64,000 nt of DNA, from assembly GCA_009778785.1 (NCBI GenBank), contig WRFN01000008.1, positions 29,975-93,974 on the forward strand, in the 5' to 3' direction. Below are positions 27,038-34,284 of the stretch, piece after piece; positions within the stretch are counted from its first letter, which is position 1, and each line of letters begins with the position of its first letter. Under the pieces are notes generated by a model. The model had not been told where the DNA came from. It saw nothing but the letters and a program-made list of their open reading frames with translations, and searched no databases. The DNA is from Betaproteobacteria bacterium (GTDB lineage Bacteria > Pseudomonadota > Gammaproteobacteria > Burkholderiales > Casimicrobiaceae). Both the position numbers and the translations under genes were made by a program.

Positions 27038-27866
27038 CTTTTTTCAGCTCGCGGTTAAAAAATTCGGAAAGGCGTTCCGTCACGACCCGCGCCGCCAGCG
27101 ACGGCGGCGTGTCAGAAGGAACGAAATGCGCAACATCCATGTCGTCGAGCACATTCAAAACAAAATGCGGCCGGCGGCGCGGCGCTTTGTACCACGGTTG
27201 CTGCTTGGTCAGCATCGGTTCGGTGACAGTGATGACGACCGGCGTCATCGGCAAACCGCCGCGCACGGCGATGTTGGCCGCGCCGCGTTGTAAAGGATTG
27301 ACTTGACGTTGCAGCAATGCTTCTATCCGCGTACGGGTGCCTTCGGGAAAAACGATCAGATTGCTGCCGCGACGAACCGACGCGATGCAATCTTCGATCA
27401 ACTGCGCGCCGTCCTGATTGCGAATGAAGCCGCACAGCGCGATCGGGCCGAGCATGAACGGATTGCGCCACGCTGCCGCTTTGACCACACAATCGGGTTG
27501 ACGCAGCAACGAAATCAGCATCACCACATCGATCAGTGACGGATGGTTGGCGACGATCAGCAAGCCGCGCCGCTGCAATTTTTCGAGGCCACGCACCTCA
27601 AAGCTGATCACACCGACAGTGGTCATCACTTTGCAGAAAAGTTGGAACGCCCAATGCACAATGTCGCGCGCCAGCGCTTGTCGTCGCGCCCGCCGCCACA
27701 CCAGCAAGCGCAACAACGGAAACACCAGACACAAGATGAGCACGCCGTAAAGACCGAACAGCATGAAACAAAAGCCGGTCGCCAGGATGCGCCAACCGCG
27801 CTCCAGCGAAAACCGTTTGCGCTCGTCGCGCACCGGCGCGGTGATCGATAACACCCGCTCAGGCAT
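27030..27866 (-). CDS. apeD: Membrane acyltransferase, PlsC family (ApeD-type)
   Basis: This 278-residue 1-acylglycerol-phosphate acyltransferase-like enzyme has the HX4D motif NHPSLID (H108, D113) and the substrate motif FPEGTRTR (173-180). A membrane span (about 30-56, ILATGFCFMLFGLYGVLIL) anchors it. In APE synthesis it probably transfers an acyl group to build the lipid anchor. It overlaps its neighbours by 8 bases on both sides. Confidence 0.88.
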   Translation of the reverse strand: MPERVLSITAPVRDERKRFSLERGWRILATGFCFMLFGLYGVLILCLVFPLLRLLVWRRARRQALARDIVHWAFQLFCKVMTTVGVISFEVRGLEKLQRRGLLIVANHPSLIDVVMLISLLRQPDCVVKAAAWRNPFMLGPIALCGFIRNQDGAQLIEDCIASVRRGSNLIVFPEGTRTRIEALLQRQVNPLQRGAANIAVRGGLPMTPVVITVTEPMLTKQQPWYKAPRRRPHFVLNVLDDMDVAHFVPSDTPPSLAARVVTERLSEFFNRELKKDD

Positions 27867-28611
27867 GGCCGACCTCTGGCGAAAGTTGTCGCAACAACCG
27901 CCAGTCCGCCGCCTGGGTCAACGGCAAGGCGCGGCGCGTTTCGTCGAGCACAAAACGCAACAGCGGCAGCGACGATTCGGGCGGCAATGCGGAAACGAGG
28001 CTATCACCCGTCGCTTCGCCGTGAACGAGACGATAATCGTTCCCCGCCGTCACTTCCAACGCGAACGCAAAACAGGTCGGCTCGTTGTTGACGAAGGGAC
28101 GAAACAGCGGCGGCAACGGCGCGTCGCAAAACAGCAGAATCACGGAAGGTGCGCCGTCGGCAAGTTGCCCCAGCGCTTCGATGAGGCCGGACAACATCAT
28201 CTGGTTTTCCGACGCCAGCGCCATTACCGGCGAACGGCTTTTCTTCGCGATCAGGAAAAGTCCCGGAATGGCGTTGTGCACCGACATGCTGAACTCTTGC
28301 GGCGACACTTGCCCCTCCGCCGCCAGTGATTGCAGAAGCGTCAACGAGCGGGCAATTTCGCCGTGGCGGCTACAAAACACCATGGGTTGATTCGCGTAGT
28401 CCAGCGACGGCGCGTACAAAACTTCCAGTGCGGCGCGACCAAGCGGCTGCGCGCGCCTCCGCAGCAAGGGAGGCATGTCTTTCACCGGTGCGGTTTCACC
28501 GTGATTAACAAGCGAAACTTCCTCGCGCGCCCAGATGCGCCACGCTTCGGCGTCGGTCATGGCGGGCGCCCACGCGCTCCAGCGATGAAGAGAAAAAGAA
28601 AGCTGCTCCAT
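27859..28611 (-). CDS. apeC: Ketosynthase-like (chain-length-factor type) protein, ApeC-type
   Basis: This 250-residue protein resembles the N-terminal half of a beta-ketoacyl synthase (Ketoacyl-synt_2-like), with VFCSRHGEIARSL, EFSMSVHNAIPGLFLI and ASENQMMLSGLIEA. It lacks the catalytic cysteine region of active ketosynthases, so it is thought to act as a partner or chain-length factor. The ATG at 28611 (MEQLSFSLHRW) fits relatives; an ATG seven codons upstream is possible. It is the first gene of the APE run here; no apeA or apeB-like gene precedes it. Confidence 0.8.
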   Translation of the reverse strand: MEQLSFSLHRWSAWAPAMTDAEAWRIWAREEVSLVNHGETAPVKDMPPLLRRRAQPLGRAALEVLYAPSLDYANQPMVFCSRHGEIARSLTLLQSLAAEGQVSPQEFSMSVHNAIPGLFLIAKKSRSPVMALASENQMMLSGLIEALGQLADGAPSVILLFCDAPLPPLFRPFVNNEPTCFAFALEVTAGNDYRLVHGEATGDSLVSALPPESSLPLLRFVLDETRRALPLTQAADWRLLRQLSPEVGHA

Positions 28612-28816
28612 GATCCAAGCGCTTCGGCGCATCTTTGGGGACGCCGAAGAAATTCTCCCTTGCGAGAAGTCGTCGTAGATATGGAATTCTAACCGATTCC
28701 CCCTGTTACAACAGGTTTCTCGTCATCTCATGACGACGACTCCGAGAAAACGTTGCTTTCTCCCATTTTCCTTGGCGACGGTGGGGATTTTGACAGACGC
28801 CGCCGACTGGTTCAGA
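28612..28816 (-). promoter_or_regulatory. Likely promoter/operator region of the aryl polyene operon
   Basis: This gap lies between mpl and apeC, on the same strand. It holds two short inverted repeats, CCTGTT-AACAGG (28702-28715) and CGTCAT-ATGACG (28721-28735). On the minus strand a TAGAAT -10-like box lies at 28686-28691, and the first repeat covers the place of the -35. This looks like a regulated promoter for a 14-kb operon; no regulator gene is nearby. Confidence 0.4.
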
Positions 28817-30202
28817 TCACGACAGCGCCGCGAGTAATTTTTGATGAATGCCGCCGAACCCGCCGTTACTCATGATGAGCACATGGTCGCCTGCCCGCGT
28901 GTCGGCAACGAGCGCATCCTGCAAGGCCGACAGCGAGCCGAACGTCTGTGCTTTTTCGCCCAGCGGCGCCAGCGCCGCCGCCGCGTCCCAGCCGAGATGG
29001 GCGGCGTAGCAATAAACCGCGTCGGCTCCGCGCAAGCTGTCGGGCAGCGCCGCTTTCATCGTGCCGAGTTTCATCGTGTTGGAACGCGGTTCGAGCACGG
29101 CGATAAGACGGGCGTTGCCGATGCGGCTGCGCAGCGCTTCGAGCGTCGCGGCGATAGCCGTCGGGTGGTGCGCAAAATCGTCATAAACCGTGATGCCGCG
29201 CGCTTCCCCGCGCCGCTCCAGCCGCCGCGCCACCCCGGGAAACGCCGCTAACGCCGCCAGCGCGTCGTCAACGCTGACGTCGGCTTGCCGCGCCGCCGCG
29301 ATGGCAGCAAGCGCGTTCAGCGCGTTCATCTTGCCGGGCTGCGGTAACGACAGCTTTTTGATCTGGCCTTCGGGGCTGTTGAATTCCCCGTCGCCGACCA
29401 GCTCCCACTCCGGCGACCCCGTTCCCCCGTCAGGATCGTCGCTGCTGCCGAAGGAAACCACCTCGCTCCACACCCCGCGCGCCAGCACCCGATCCAGCGC
29501 TTCGTTCCCGAAGTTGACGATCAAGTGACCGCTCGGCGGCACGGTGCGAACCAGATGGTGGAACTGCGTTTCAATGGCGGCGAGGTCGGCAAAAATATCG
29601 GCGTGATCGAATTCGAGATTGTTGAGAATCGCCGTGCGCGGCCGGTAGTGAACAAATTTTGACCGCTTGTCGAAAAACGCCGTGTCGTATTCGTCGGCCT
29701 CGATCACGAAAAACGGGCTGTCGGTTAAGCGCGCCGACGCCTGAAATCCGGCGGGCACCCCGCCGATCAGAAAGCCAGGGCGAAGGCCGACGTGATCGAG
29801 AATCCACGCCAGCATCGACGCGGTGGTGGTTTTGCCGTGCGTCCCCGCCACGGCCAGCACATGGCGCGGCTGCCCTTGCGAAGTCGGCGCGCGTAGTACG
29901 TTCTCGGCCAGCCACTGCGGCCCGGAAGTGTAGGGCAGATTGCGTTCAAGAATTGCTTCGACCAACGGGTTGCCGCGCGACAGCGCGTTACCGATCACGA
30001 AAACATCGGCGTTGCGGGCAACCGTATCGAGTTGCTCGGCCTCGTAGCCCGACGTCAACGCGATGCTCAGCGTTTCGAGTTGCGTTGACATCGGCGGATA
30101 CGTTTGCGCGTCGCAGCCGGTAACGGTGTGCCCCTGCGCGCGCGCCAACGCCGCGATGCCGCCCATGAAAGTGCCGCAGATGCCGAGAATGTGAAGGTGC
30201 AT
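28817..30202 (-). CDS. mpl: UDP-N-acetylmuramate:L-alanyl-gamma-D-glutamyl-meso-diaminopimelate ligase
   Basis: This 461-residue Mur ligase-family enzyme recycles murein by joining the released tripeptide to UDP-MurNAc. The start MHLHILGICGTFMGGIA is diagnostic for Mpl. The ATP site AGTHGKTTTASM, NNLEFDHADIF and YDDFAHHPTAI are the Mur ligase motifs in order. The ATG at 30202 is chosen because the upstream in-frame residues are unrelated. It stands alone upstream of the APE cluster. Confidence 0.95.
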   Translation of the reverse strand: MHLHILGICGTFMGGIAALARAQGHTVTGCDAQTYPPMSTQLETLSIALTSGYEAEQLDTVARNADVFVIGNALSRGNPLVEAILERNLPYTSGPQWLAENVLRAPTSQGQPRHVLAVAGTHGKTTTASMLAWILDHVGLRPGFLIGGVPAGFQASARLTDSPFFVIEADEYDTAFFDKRSKFVHYRPRTAILNNLEFDHADIFADLAAIETQFHHLVRTVPPSGHLIVNFGNEALDRVLARGVWSEVVSFGSSDDPDGGTGSPEWELVGDGEFNSPEGQIKKLSLPQPGKMNALNALAAIAAARQADVSVDDALAALAAFPGVARRLERRGEARGITVYDDFAHHPTAIAATLEALRSRIGNARLIAVLEPRSNTMKLGTMKAALPDSLRGADAVYCYAAHLGWDAAAALAPLGEKAQTFGSLSALQDALVADTRAGDHVLIMSNGGFGGIHQKLLAALS

Positions 30203-30325
30203 GGTCGCTCGCCGAAAAAGGAGATTGTAAGGCAGGATTCGGGGATCAGGAATTGGCTGTCCGCAAGAGCGCTTCGCGACACGCCCTTTTTTCACCCCTC
30301 TCGCCGCAACGCCGCACCCCTGCCG

Positions 30326-30427
30326 TCATTCTCGCGGAAACGCTTTGCCCTCCGATGCGGCGGCGCTTGTTGTTGCACCCACGGCAAGAACGCCGAACGC
30401 GAGAGAGGCAAAAAGAAATTTTTTCAT
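30326..30427 (-). CDS. Small signal-peptide ORF coupled to the DUF4328 gene
   Basis: This frame encodes 33 residues, MKKFLFASLAFGVLAVGATT then SAAASEGKAFPRE. That is a textbook signal peptide followed by only about ten residues. The ATG overlaps the DUF4328 stop (ATGA). The stop falls inside sequence resembling the GTCATTCCCGCG repeat seen at 12121, so the reading frame may have been cut short by a repeat. It may be a remnant of an exported-protein gene rather than a functional peptide. Confidence 0.4.
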   Translation of the reverse strand: MKKFLFASLAFGVLAVGATTSAAASEGKAFPRE

Positions 30428-31131
30428 GATGTCGTGAAAGGGTCGATGGCGATTCGCGCGTTTTCCTGACGCTGTTCGGCGCGCAACTTTTGCATTTTGT
30501 AGATCTTGCCGATGATGGCAATCAGAATGATGGTCAGCGTGATGTTGGAAAGATCCGAAAGTTGGGAGATCACATTGACCACGATCCCATCTTCGATTTC
30601 TTTTTCTTTGCTTGACAACTGATACGTAACACGCGCAAGACAGATGGAAACAATCCAGAAAAACCACCACCACGGCAACAGCGATGACACCGGCTGGGTT
30701 TTCCACGCCGACGGGTTCGCGCTGGCTTTCCATATTTCTTTCATCGCTTGATAGGGTTTCCATAGATCGAGTATCGGGACGAAATACCAGCCGACAGACC
30801 AACCCGGCGTAAATTTCATATCTTCCGCGCCAAGCTGACGCGCGTTCTGGTTGGCGCGATAAATCCACATGGCGATGAGAACGGCCGAGGTGAAATAAAG
30901 AAGTATCTGAATCATTCCAATCAGCCTCTGTCGAATATCGCTGGCGTTGGCTGCGGCTTCGGCCAATTCTTGGGAAGCGTAGGCGTCGTTCTTGAGGTTC
31001 AAAAGCACTTGATATTCGAACAAACTTGAAATAACGGCGATCACTCCAATCACTATTTGCGCGTACAAAAGCCACATTGCCCATTTCGTCAAGCAGCTCG
31101 AATCCTTGAAGCCTTGCTGGTTTTCCAACAT
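30424..31131 (-). CDS. DUF4328 multi-span membrane protein
   Basis: This 235-residue membrane protein has four spans near residues 18-40, 75-92, 150-165 and 195-212. The segment FTPGWSVGWYFVPILDLWKP and QAMKEIWKAS are the signature of DUF4328. Members occur singly in many bacteria and have no known function. Lysine- and isoleucine-rich codons make it more AT-rich than the surrounding genes. It overlaps the small signal-peptide frame by 4 bases. Confidence 0.8.
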   Translation of the reverse strand: MLENQQGFKDSSCLTKWAMWLLYAQIVIGVIAVISSLFEYQVLLNLKNDAYASQELAEAAANASDIRQRLIGMIQILLYFTSAVLIAMWIYRANQNARQLGAEDMKFTPGWSVGWYFVPILDLWKPYQAMKEIWKASANPSAWKTQPVSSLLPWWWFFWIVSICLARVTYQLSSKEKEIEDGIVVNVISQLSDLSNITLTIILIAIIGKIYKMQKLRAEQRQENARIAIDPFTTS

Positions 31132-31159
31132 TTGAGATTCTCCGCTATCTCTGATGGGG

Positions 31160-32227
31160 TTACTCTTTCTCTTGCACGACCGTCACTTGCAACGTCTTTA
31201 AATACGCCAGAAGCCGTTTGCGCACATCGCTGCAGGGTTTCTCGCCACCGAGCGACAGGTGCAAATCCACCCACGTATCTTCCGTTACCCGATTGGCGCG
31301 AAGGTTGACGTTGCACGCTTGAATGCCCGACATTTCGTAAGTGATGACGTCCCAGTCGTTGACTTTGGTGATTTCCGCCGTCGGCGCTCGGGTGATGCCT
31401 TCCTTGTCCCAGAATTCTTTGGCCGCGTTGTATTTGAATTTTTCTTTCGGCTCGAACCAGCCCGAAACAATCACGTCGGTTTTACTGTCGCGCCCCATGA
31501 AATAGCCCTGGCCGTGCATCCCCGCTGCTTTTTTGTCCTCGGCAAAATCCGAAGGAAAGCGCAACTGCGTGCGGCTGTCGGCAAAGCCGATCACTGCGCC
31601 GCCTTTTTCACCACCCTCGCTTTTTGGCATCGCTTCTTCTTTGGCGCCCGGTACGACGAGCGTCGTTTTCATGCCCGCCAGCGCTTTGAGGGTTCGTTGA
31701 AACGCCGGACTGTTCGCGTCGTCCGCCAGAATGTTCACAAACGCGGAGGTGTCGTCATCGCCGTAGTAAAGCGCAAACGAAGACATCGTTTTGTAATCAT
31801 TCGGCTTGGGCGGTTTTCCGACGAGGCTCGCGTCGGTGATCGTGTAGTAAACGCCAAAACCGTTTTTGATTTCCAGATCTTTCATGGCAATCTGTTTTTC
31901 GACGGCCATCCCGAGGAGATTTTCTCCCGCCTTTTGCATCTTTTTCTTCATTTGCGCCGCCGCATCTGTCGGCAGCATCCGGTTTTGAGCGAAGCGCCCC
32001 ACATCGATGCGGATCGAAAGCCGCTCTTTTTCCGGCGCCGTGATTTTCACGATGTACGAAATGCCGCCATCCAGTTTTCCTTTGGCGACTTCGCTTTTCC
32101 AGTTGTCGGGAAGATCGATTTCCAGCTTGCTGTCGGGTTCGAGTTTGATGGTGGCGGCGTGAGCGGTGCTGATAACAAATGAGACTACCGCAAACAGCGC
32201 GATAAGCAGAGGCGTTACTTTTTTCAT
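31160..32227 (-). CDS. Exported protein of unknown function
   Basis: This 355-residue protein has a signal peptide (MKKVTPLLIALFAVVSFVIS, cut near AHA). The mature part has two similar halves: SKLEIDLPDNWKSEVAKG and SRTQLRFPSDFAEDKKAAG both begin a strand-rich domain, suggesting an internal duplication. Two cysteines lie near the C-terminus (IQACNVNL, EKPCSDVRK). The ATG at 32227 follows an AAGGAAA ribosome site; an upstream in-frame start lacks a signal peptide. No family recognised. It is a periplasmic or secreted protein. Confidence 0.7.
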   Translation of the reverse strand: MKKVTPLLIALFAVVSFVISTAHAATIKLEPDSKLEIDLPDNWKSEVAKGKLDGGISYIVKITAPEKERLSIRIDVGRFAQNRMLPTDAAAQMKKKMQKAGENLLGMAVEKQIAMKDLEIKNGFGVYYTITDASLVGKPPKPNDYKTMSSFALYYGDDDTSAFVNILADDANSPAFQRTLKALAGMKTTLVVPGAKEEAMPKSEGGEKGGAVIGFADSRTQLRFPSDFAEDKKAAGMHGQGYFMGRDSKTDVIVSGWFEPKEKFKYNAAKEFWDKEGITRAPTAEITKVNDWDVITYEMSGIQACNVNLRANRVTEDTWVDLHLSLGGEKPCSDVRKRLLAYLKTLQVTVVQEKE

Positions 32228-32295
32228 CGGTTTTTCCTTGGTGGTTGAAACGATGGACAAACGTCTGGGATTGCGTTGCTTGATTCTCAACCTTT

Positions 32296-32323
32296 CCCCC
32301 TTCGACAGGCTCAGGGCGAACGG
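32296..32323. repeat. Dispersed palindromic intergenic repeat, copy 2
   Basis: The copy reads CTTCGACAGGCTCAGGGCG flanked by CCCC and AACGG, the inverse orientation of the 3880 copy. It lies in the gap between the exported-protein gene and the DUF4124 gene. Confidence 0.7.
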
Positions 32324-32480
32324 GTGAAATCAGCGCATCCCTGACATCAGGCAAATGGGCCGGACGAGAAATGATACCAACTTACAGGGTTGGCGGCGGA
32401 AGAATTTTGAGTCGCGCGCGAAAAGTTTGTCGGGAGGCGACGACATCCTCCGACGGCAACGGGGAAAAGCAGGAAAGCAG

Positions 32481-33152
32481 TTATTTCTTTTGCGCTGTCT
32501 GCTCTGCATCGAGCCGCGCTCTTTCCGCCGCTTTCAGTTCGCGCCAGCGGATTTTGCGTTGTTCGTATTTGGCGGTCAGGTTTTCTTTTTCGTGAAGGGC
32601 GCGATCGATGCTGCCGTTGCGCGTCGCGATTTCGCCTTCCAGCGTTTCCAGTTCGCCCTGCGGCAAGACGCCGCCTTTTTCTTTCCGCGTCAATAATTCT
32701 TTGCGCCGCGTTTGTTGTTGCGTCAACACCACTTTGGTCGCTTCGATTTGCGCGTCCAGCGCGGAAAGGTCGCGGTCGCGCGCCAGATCGATATCCCCTT
32801 CGCTCAGATACGAGGTCATCAGCGCTTTGTCTTGACGCTCGGCGTTGTTTTTTTCTTCTTGTTCGCGTTGTTGTTGGGCGACTTCTTCATCGCTCAGTTT
32901 GCGCGGTTTCTGTGTCGGGTTAACCGCCTCGATTTTCTTGACCGACCGCGCTTGTTTGTCGAGAACCGTTTGCTCGTGATTGCCCGCATCCATCGGCGCT
33001 TTGTCGCTGTAATGAACGACTCCCTGATCGTCCACCCATTTGTACATTTTGGAGCTGCCGCTCGATTGCGCCGCCGGCGCAGCCGCCACCCCCGCCGAAA
33101 AGAGCAACATCAAAAAGAAGCTTATCGCGATTTGTTTTGTTGTCGTCAACAT
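32481..33152 (-). CDS. DUF4124-domain exported protein
   Basis: This 223-residue protein has a signal peptide (ISFFLMLLFSAGVAAAPA) and then the DUF4124 motif KMYKWVDDQGVVHYSDKAP at about 35-53. The rest is a long charged coiled-coil-like region rich in Gln, Glu and Lys (about 85-223). Such proteins are common in the beta- and gammaproteobacterial periplasm; their function is unknown. It is a single gene divergent from the exonuclease gene. Confidence 0.85.
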   Translation of the reverse strand: MLTTTKQIAISFFLMLLFSAGVAAAPAAQSSGSSKMYKWVDDQGVVHYSDKAPMDAGNHEQTVLDKQARSVKKIEAVNPTQKPRKLSDEEVAQQQREQEEKNNAERQDKALMTSYLSEGDIDLARDRDLSALDAQIEATKVVLTQQQTRRKELLTRKEKGGVLPQGELETLEGEIATRNGSIDRALHEKENLTAKYEQRKIRWRELKAAERARLDAEQTAQKK

Positions 33153-33480
33153 CGTTCCGACTCCGGAAAATTCAGCCCCTTAACAACACCGCTCGCCTTG
33201 GCGAGTTCCGCAAACCCAAGAGTTTTATATTTTTACCATCACTGGTCGAAAAGCGCTACTCTTTTGTGTCATTTCGGCGCGAAAGTCGGGGCGGCGTATC
33301 GTTCGGCATACACCGGCGCGCTGAACACTTCCTGACCATTCGGGCTGAGCTGGTGAAGTCCGCGATTCTTTGCCGCTTGCCCTTCGACAATCTCAAGGCG
33401 AAAGGAATCTTATTCGTCAACGTTCCCCCGCCGTTGCTTTCCTGTATCCTGTCGCCTGTTTTACGGGTTCTCTTTACAGC
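33153..33480. other. Intergenic region upstream of the exonuclease gene
   Basis: This 328-base gap lies between divergent genes. Apart from the inverted pair of repeat fragments at 33338-33404 I see no gene. No confident promoter box was found. Confidence 0.4.
33338..33404. repeat. Inverted pair of degenerate repeat copies (REPIN-like)
   Basis: CATTCGGGCTGAGCTGGTG on the left and CCTTCGACAATCTCAAGGCG on the right are degenerate, oppositely oriented copies of the dispersed repeat. They flank about 25 bases. Two inverted REP units in one block is the form called a REPIN in other proteobacteria. Confidence 0.5.
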
Positions 33481-34284
33481 ATGCGCATCATTTCGCTTAA
33501 TCTCAACGGCATCCGTTCCGCCGAACGCAAGGGTTTGTCCGCCTGGCTGGCGCAAGCGTCGCCTTGGGAAGTTTTGTGCCTTCAGGAACTGAAGGCCGAT
33601 CTCGCCGACATTCCCGCACCGCTGGCCGATGCGCCGCACGCCGCGTTTTTACCGGCGCAGAAAAAGGGCTATAGCGGCGTCGGGTTGCTCGCTTCGACGC
33701 CGTTTGCGTCGCGCCGCGGGTTCGGCTCGCCGGAATTCGACGCCGAAGGCCGCTACCTGCAAGCCGATTTCGACGGGCTTTCGGTTGTCAGCGTTTACTT
33801 TCCGTCCGGCTCCAGCGGAGAAGAGCGGCAGCAAGCCAAGTATCGATTTCTCGATGCCTTTTTGCCGCATTTGCATTCGCTCATCGTGGCGGCAACGAAA
33901 GCCGGACGCGAGTTGATCGTCTGCGGCGACGTCAACATCGCGCACAAGGAAATCGATCTCAAAAACTGGAAATCGAATCAGAAAAACTCCGGCTTTCTGC
34001 CCGAAGAACGCGCCTGGCTCGACCGGATGTTCGCGGAAACCGGTCTGGTCGATGTCTTTCGCGCGCTCGATCCGTGCCCCGAGCAATATACCTGGTGGTC
34101 GAACCGCGGGCAGGCGTGGGCGAAGAACGTCGGGTGGCGACTCGATTATCAGTTTGCTACGCCGGGCATTGCGGCGAAGGCAAAGACGGCGTCGATTTAC
34201 AAGGAACAGTGTTTCTCCGATCACGCCCCGCTCATCATCGACTACGATTTCACGCTGGCGCCCTTGCGTGAAGCACTGCCATGA
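33481..34284 (+). CDS. xth: Exonuclease III-family AP endonuclease
   Basis: This 267-residue endonuclease/exonuclease/phosphatase-fold nuclease repairs abasic sites and trims 3' ends. Motifs in order are SLNLNGIRSA, LCLQELKAD (metal-binding Glu), GDVNIAHKEIDLKN and the final SDHAPLIIDYD. The length is normal for XthA. It overlaps the next ATPase gene by 4 bases, so the two are co-transcribed. Confidence 0.92.
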   Translation: MRIISLNLNGIRSAERKGLSAWLAQASPWEVLCLQELKADLADIPAPLADAPHAAFLPAQKKGYSGVGLLASTPFASRRGFGSPEFDAEGRYLQADFDGLSVVSVYFPSGSSGEERQQAKYRFLDAFLPHLHSLIVAATKAGRELIVCGDVNIAHKEIDLKNWKSNQKNSGFLPEERAWLDRMFAETGLVDVFRALDPCPEQYTWWSNRGQAWAKNVGWRLDYQFATPGIAAKAKTASIYKEQCFSDHAPLIIDYDFTLAPLREALP

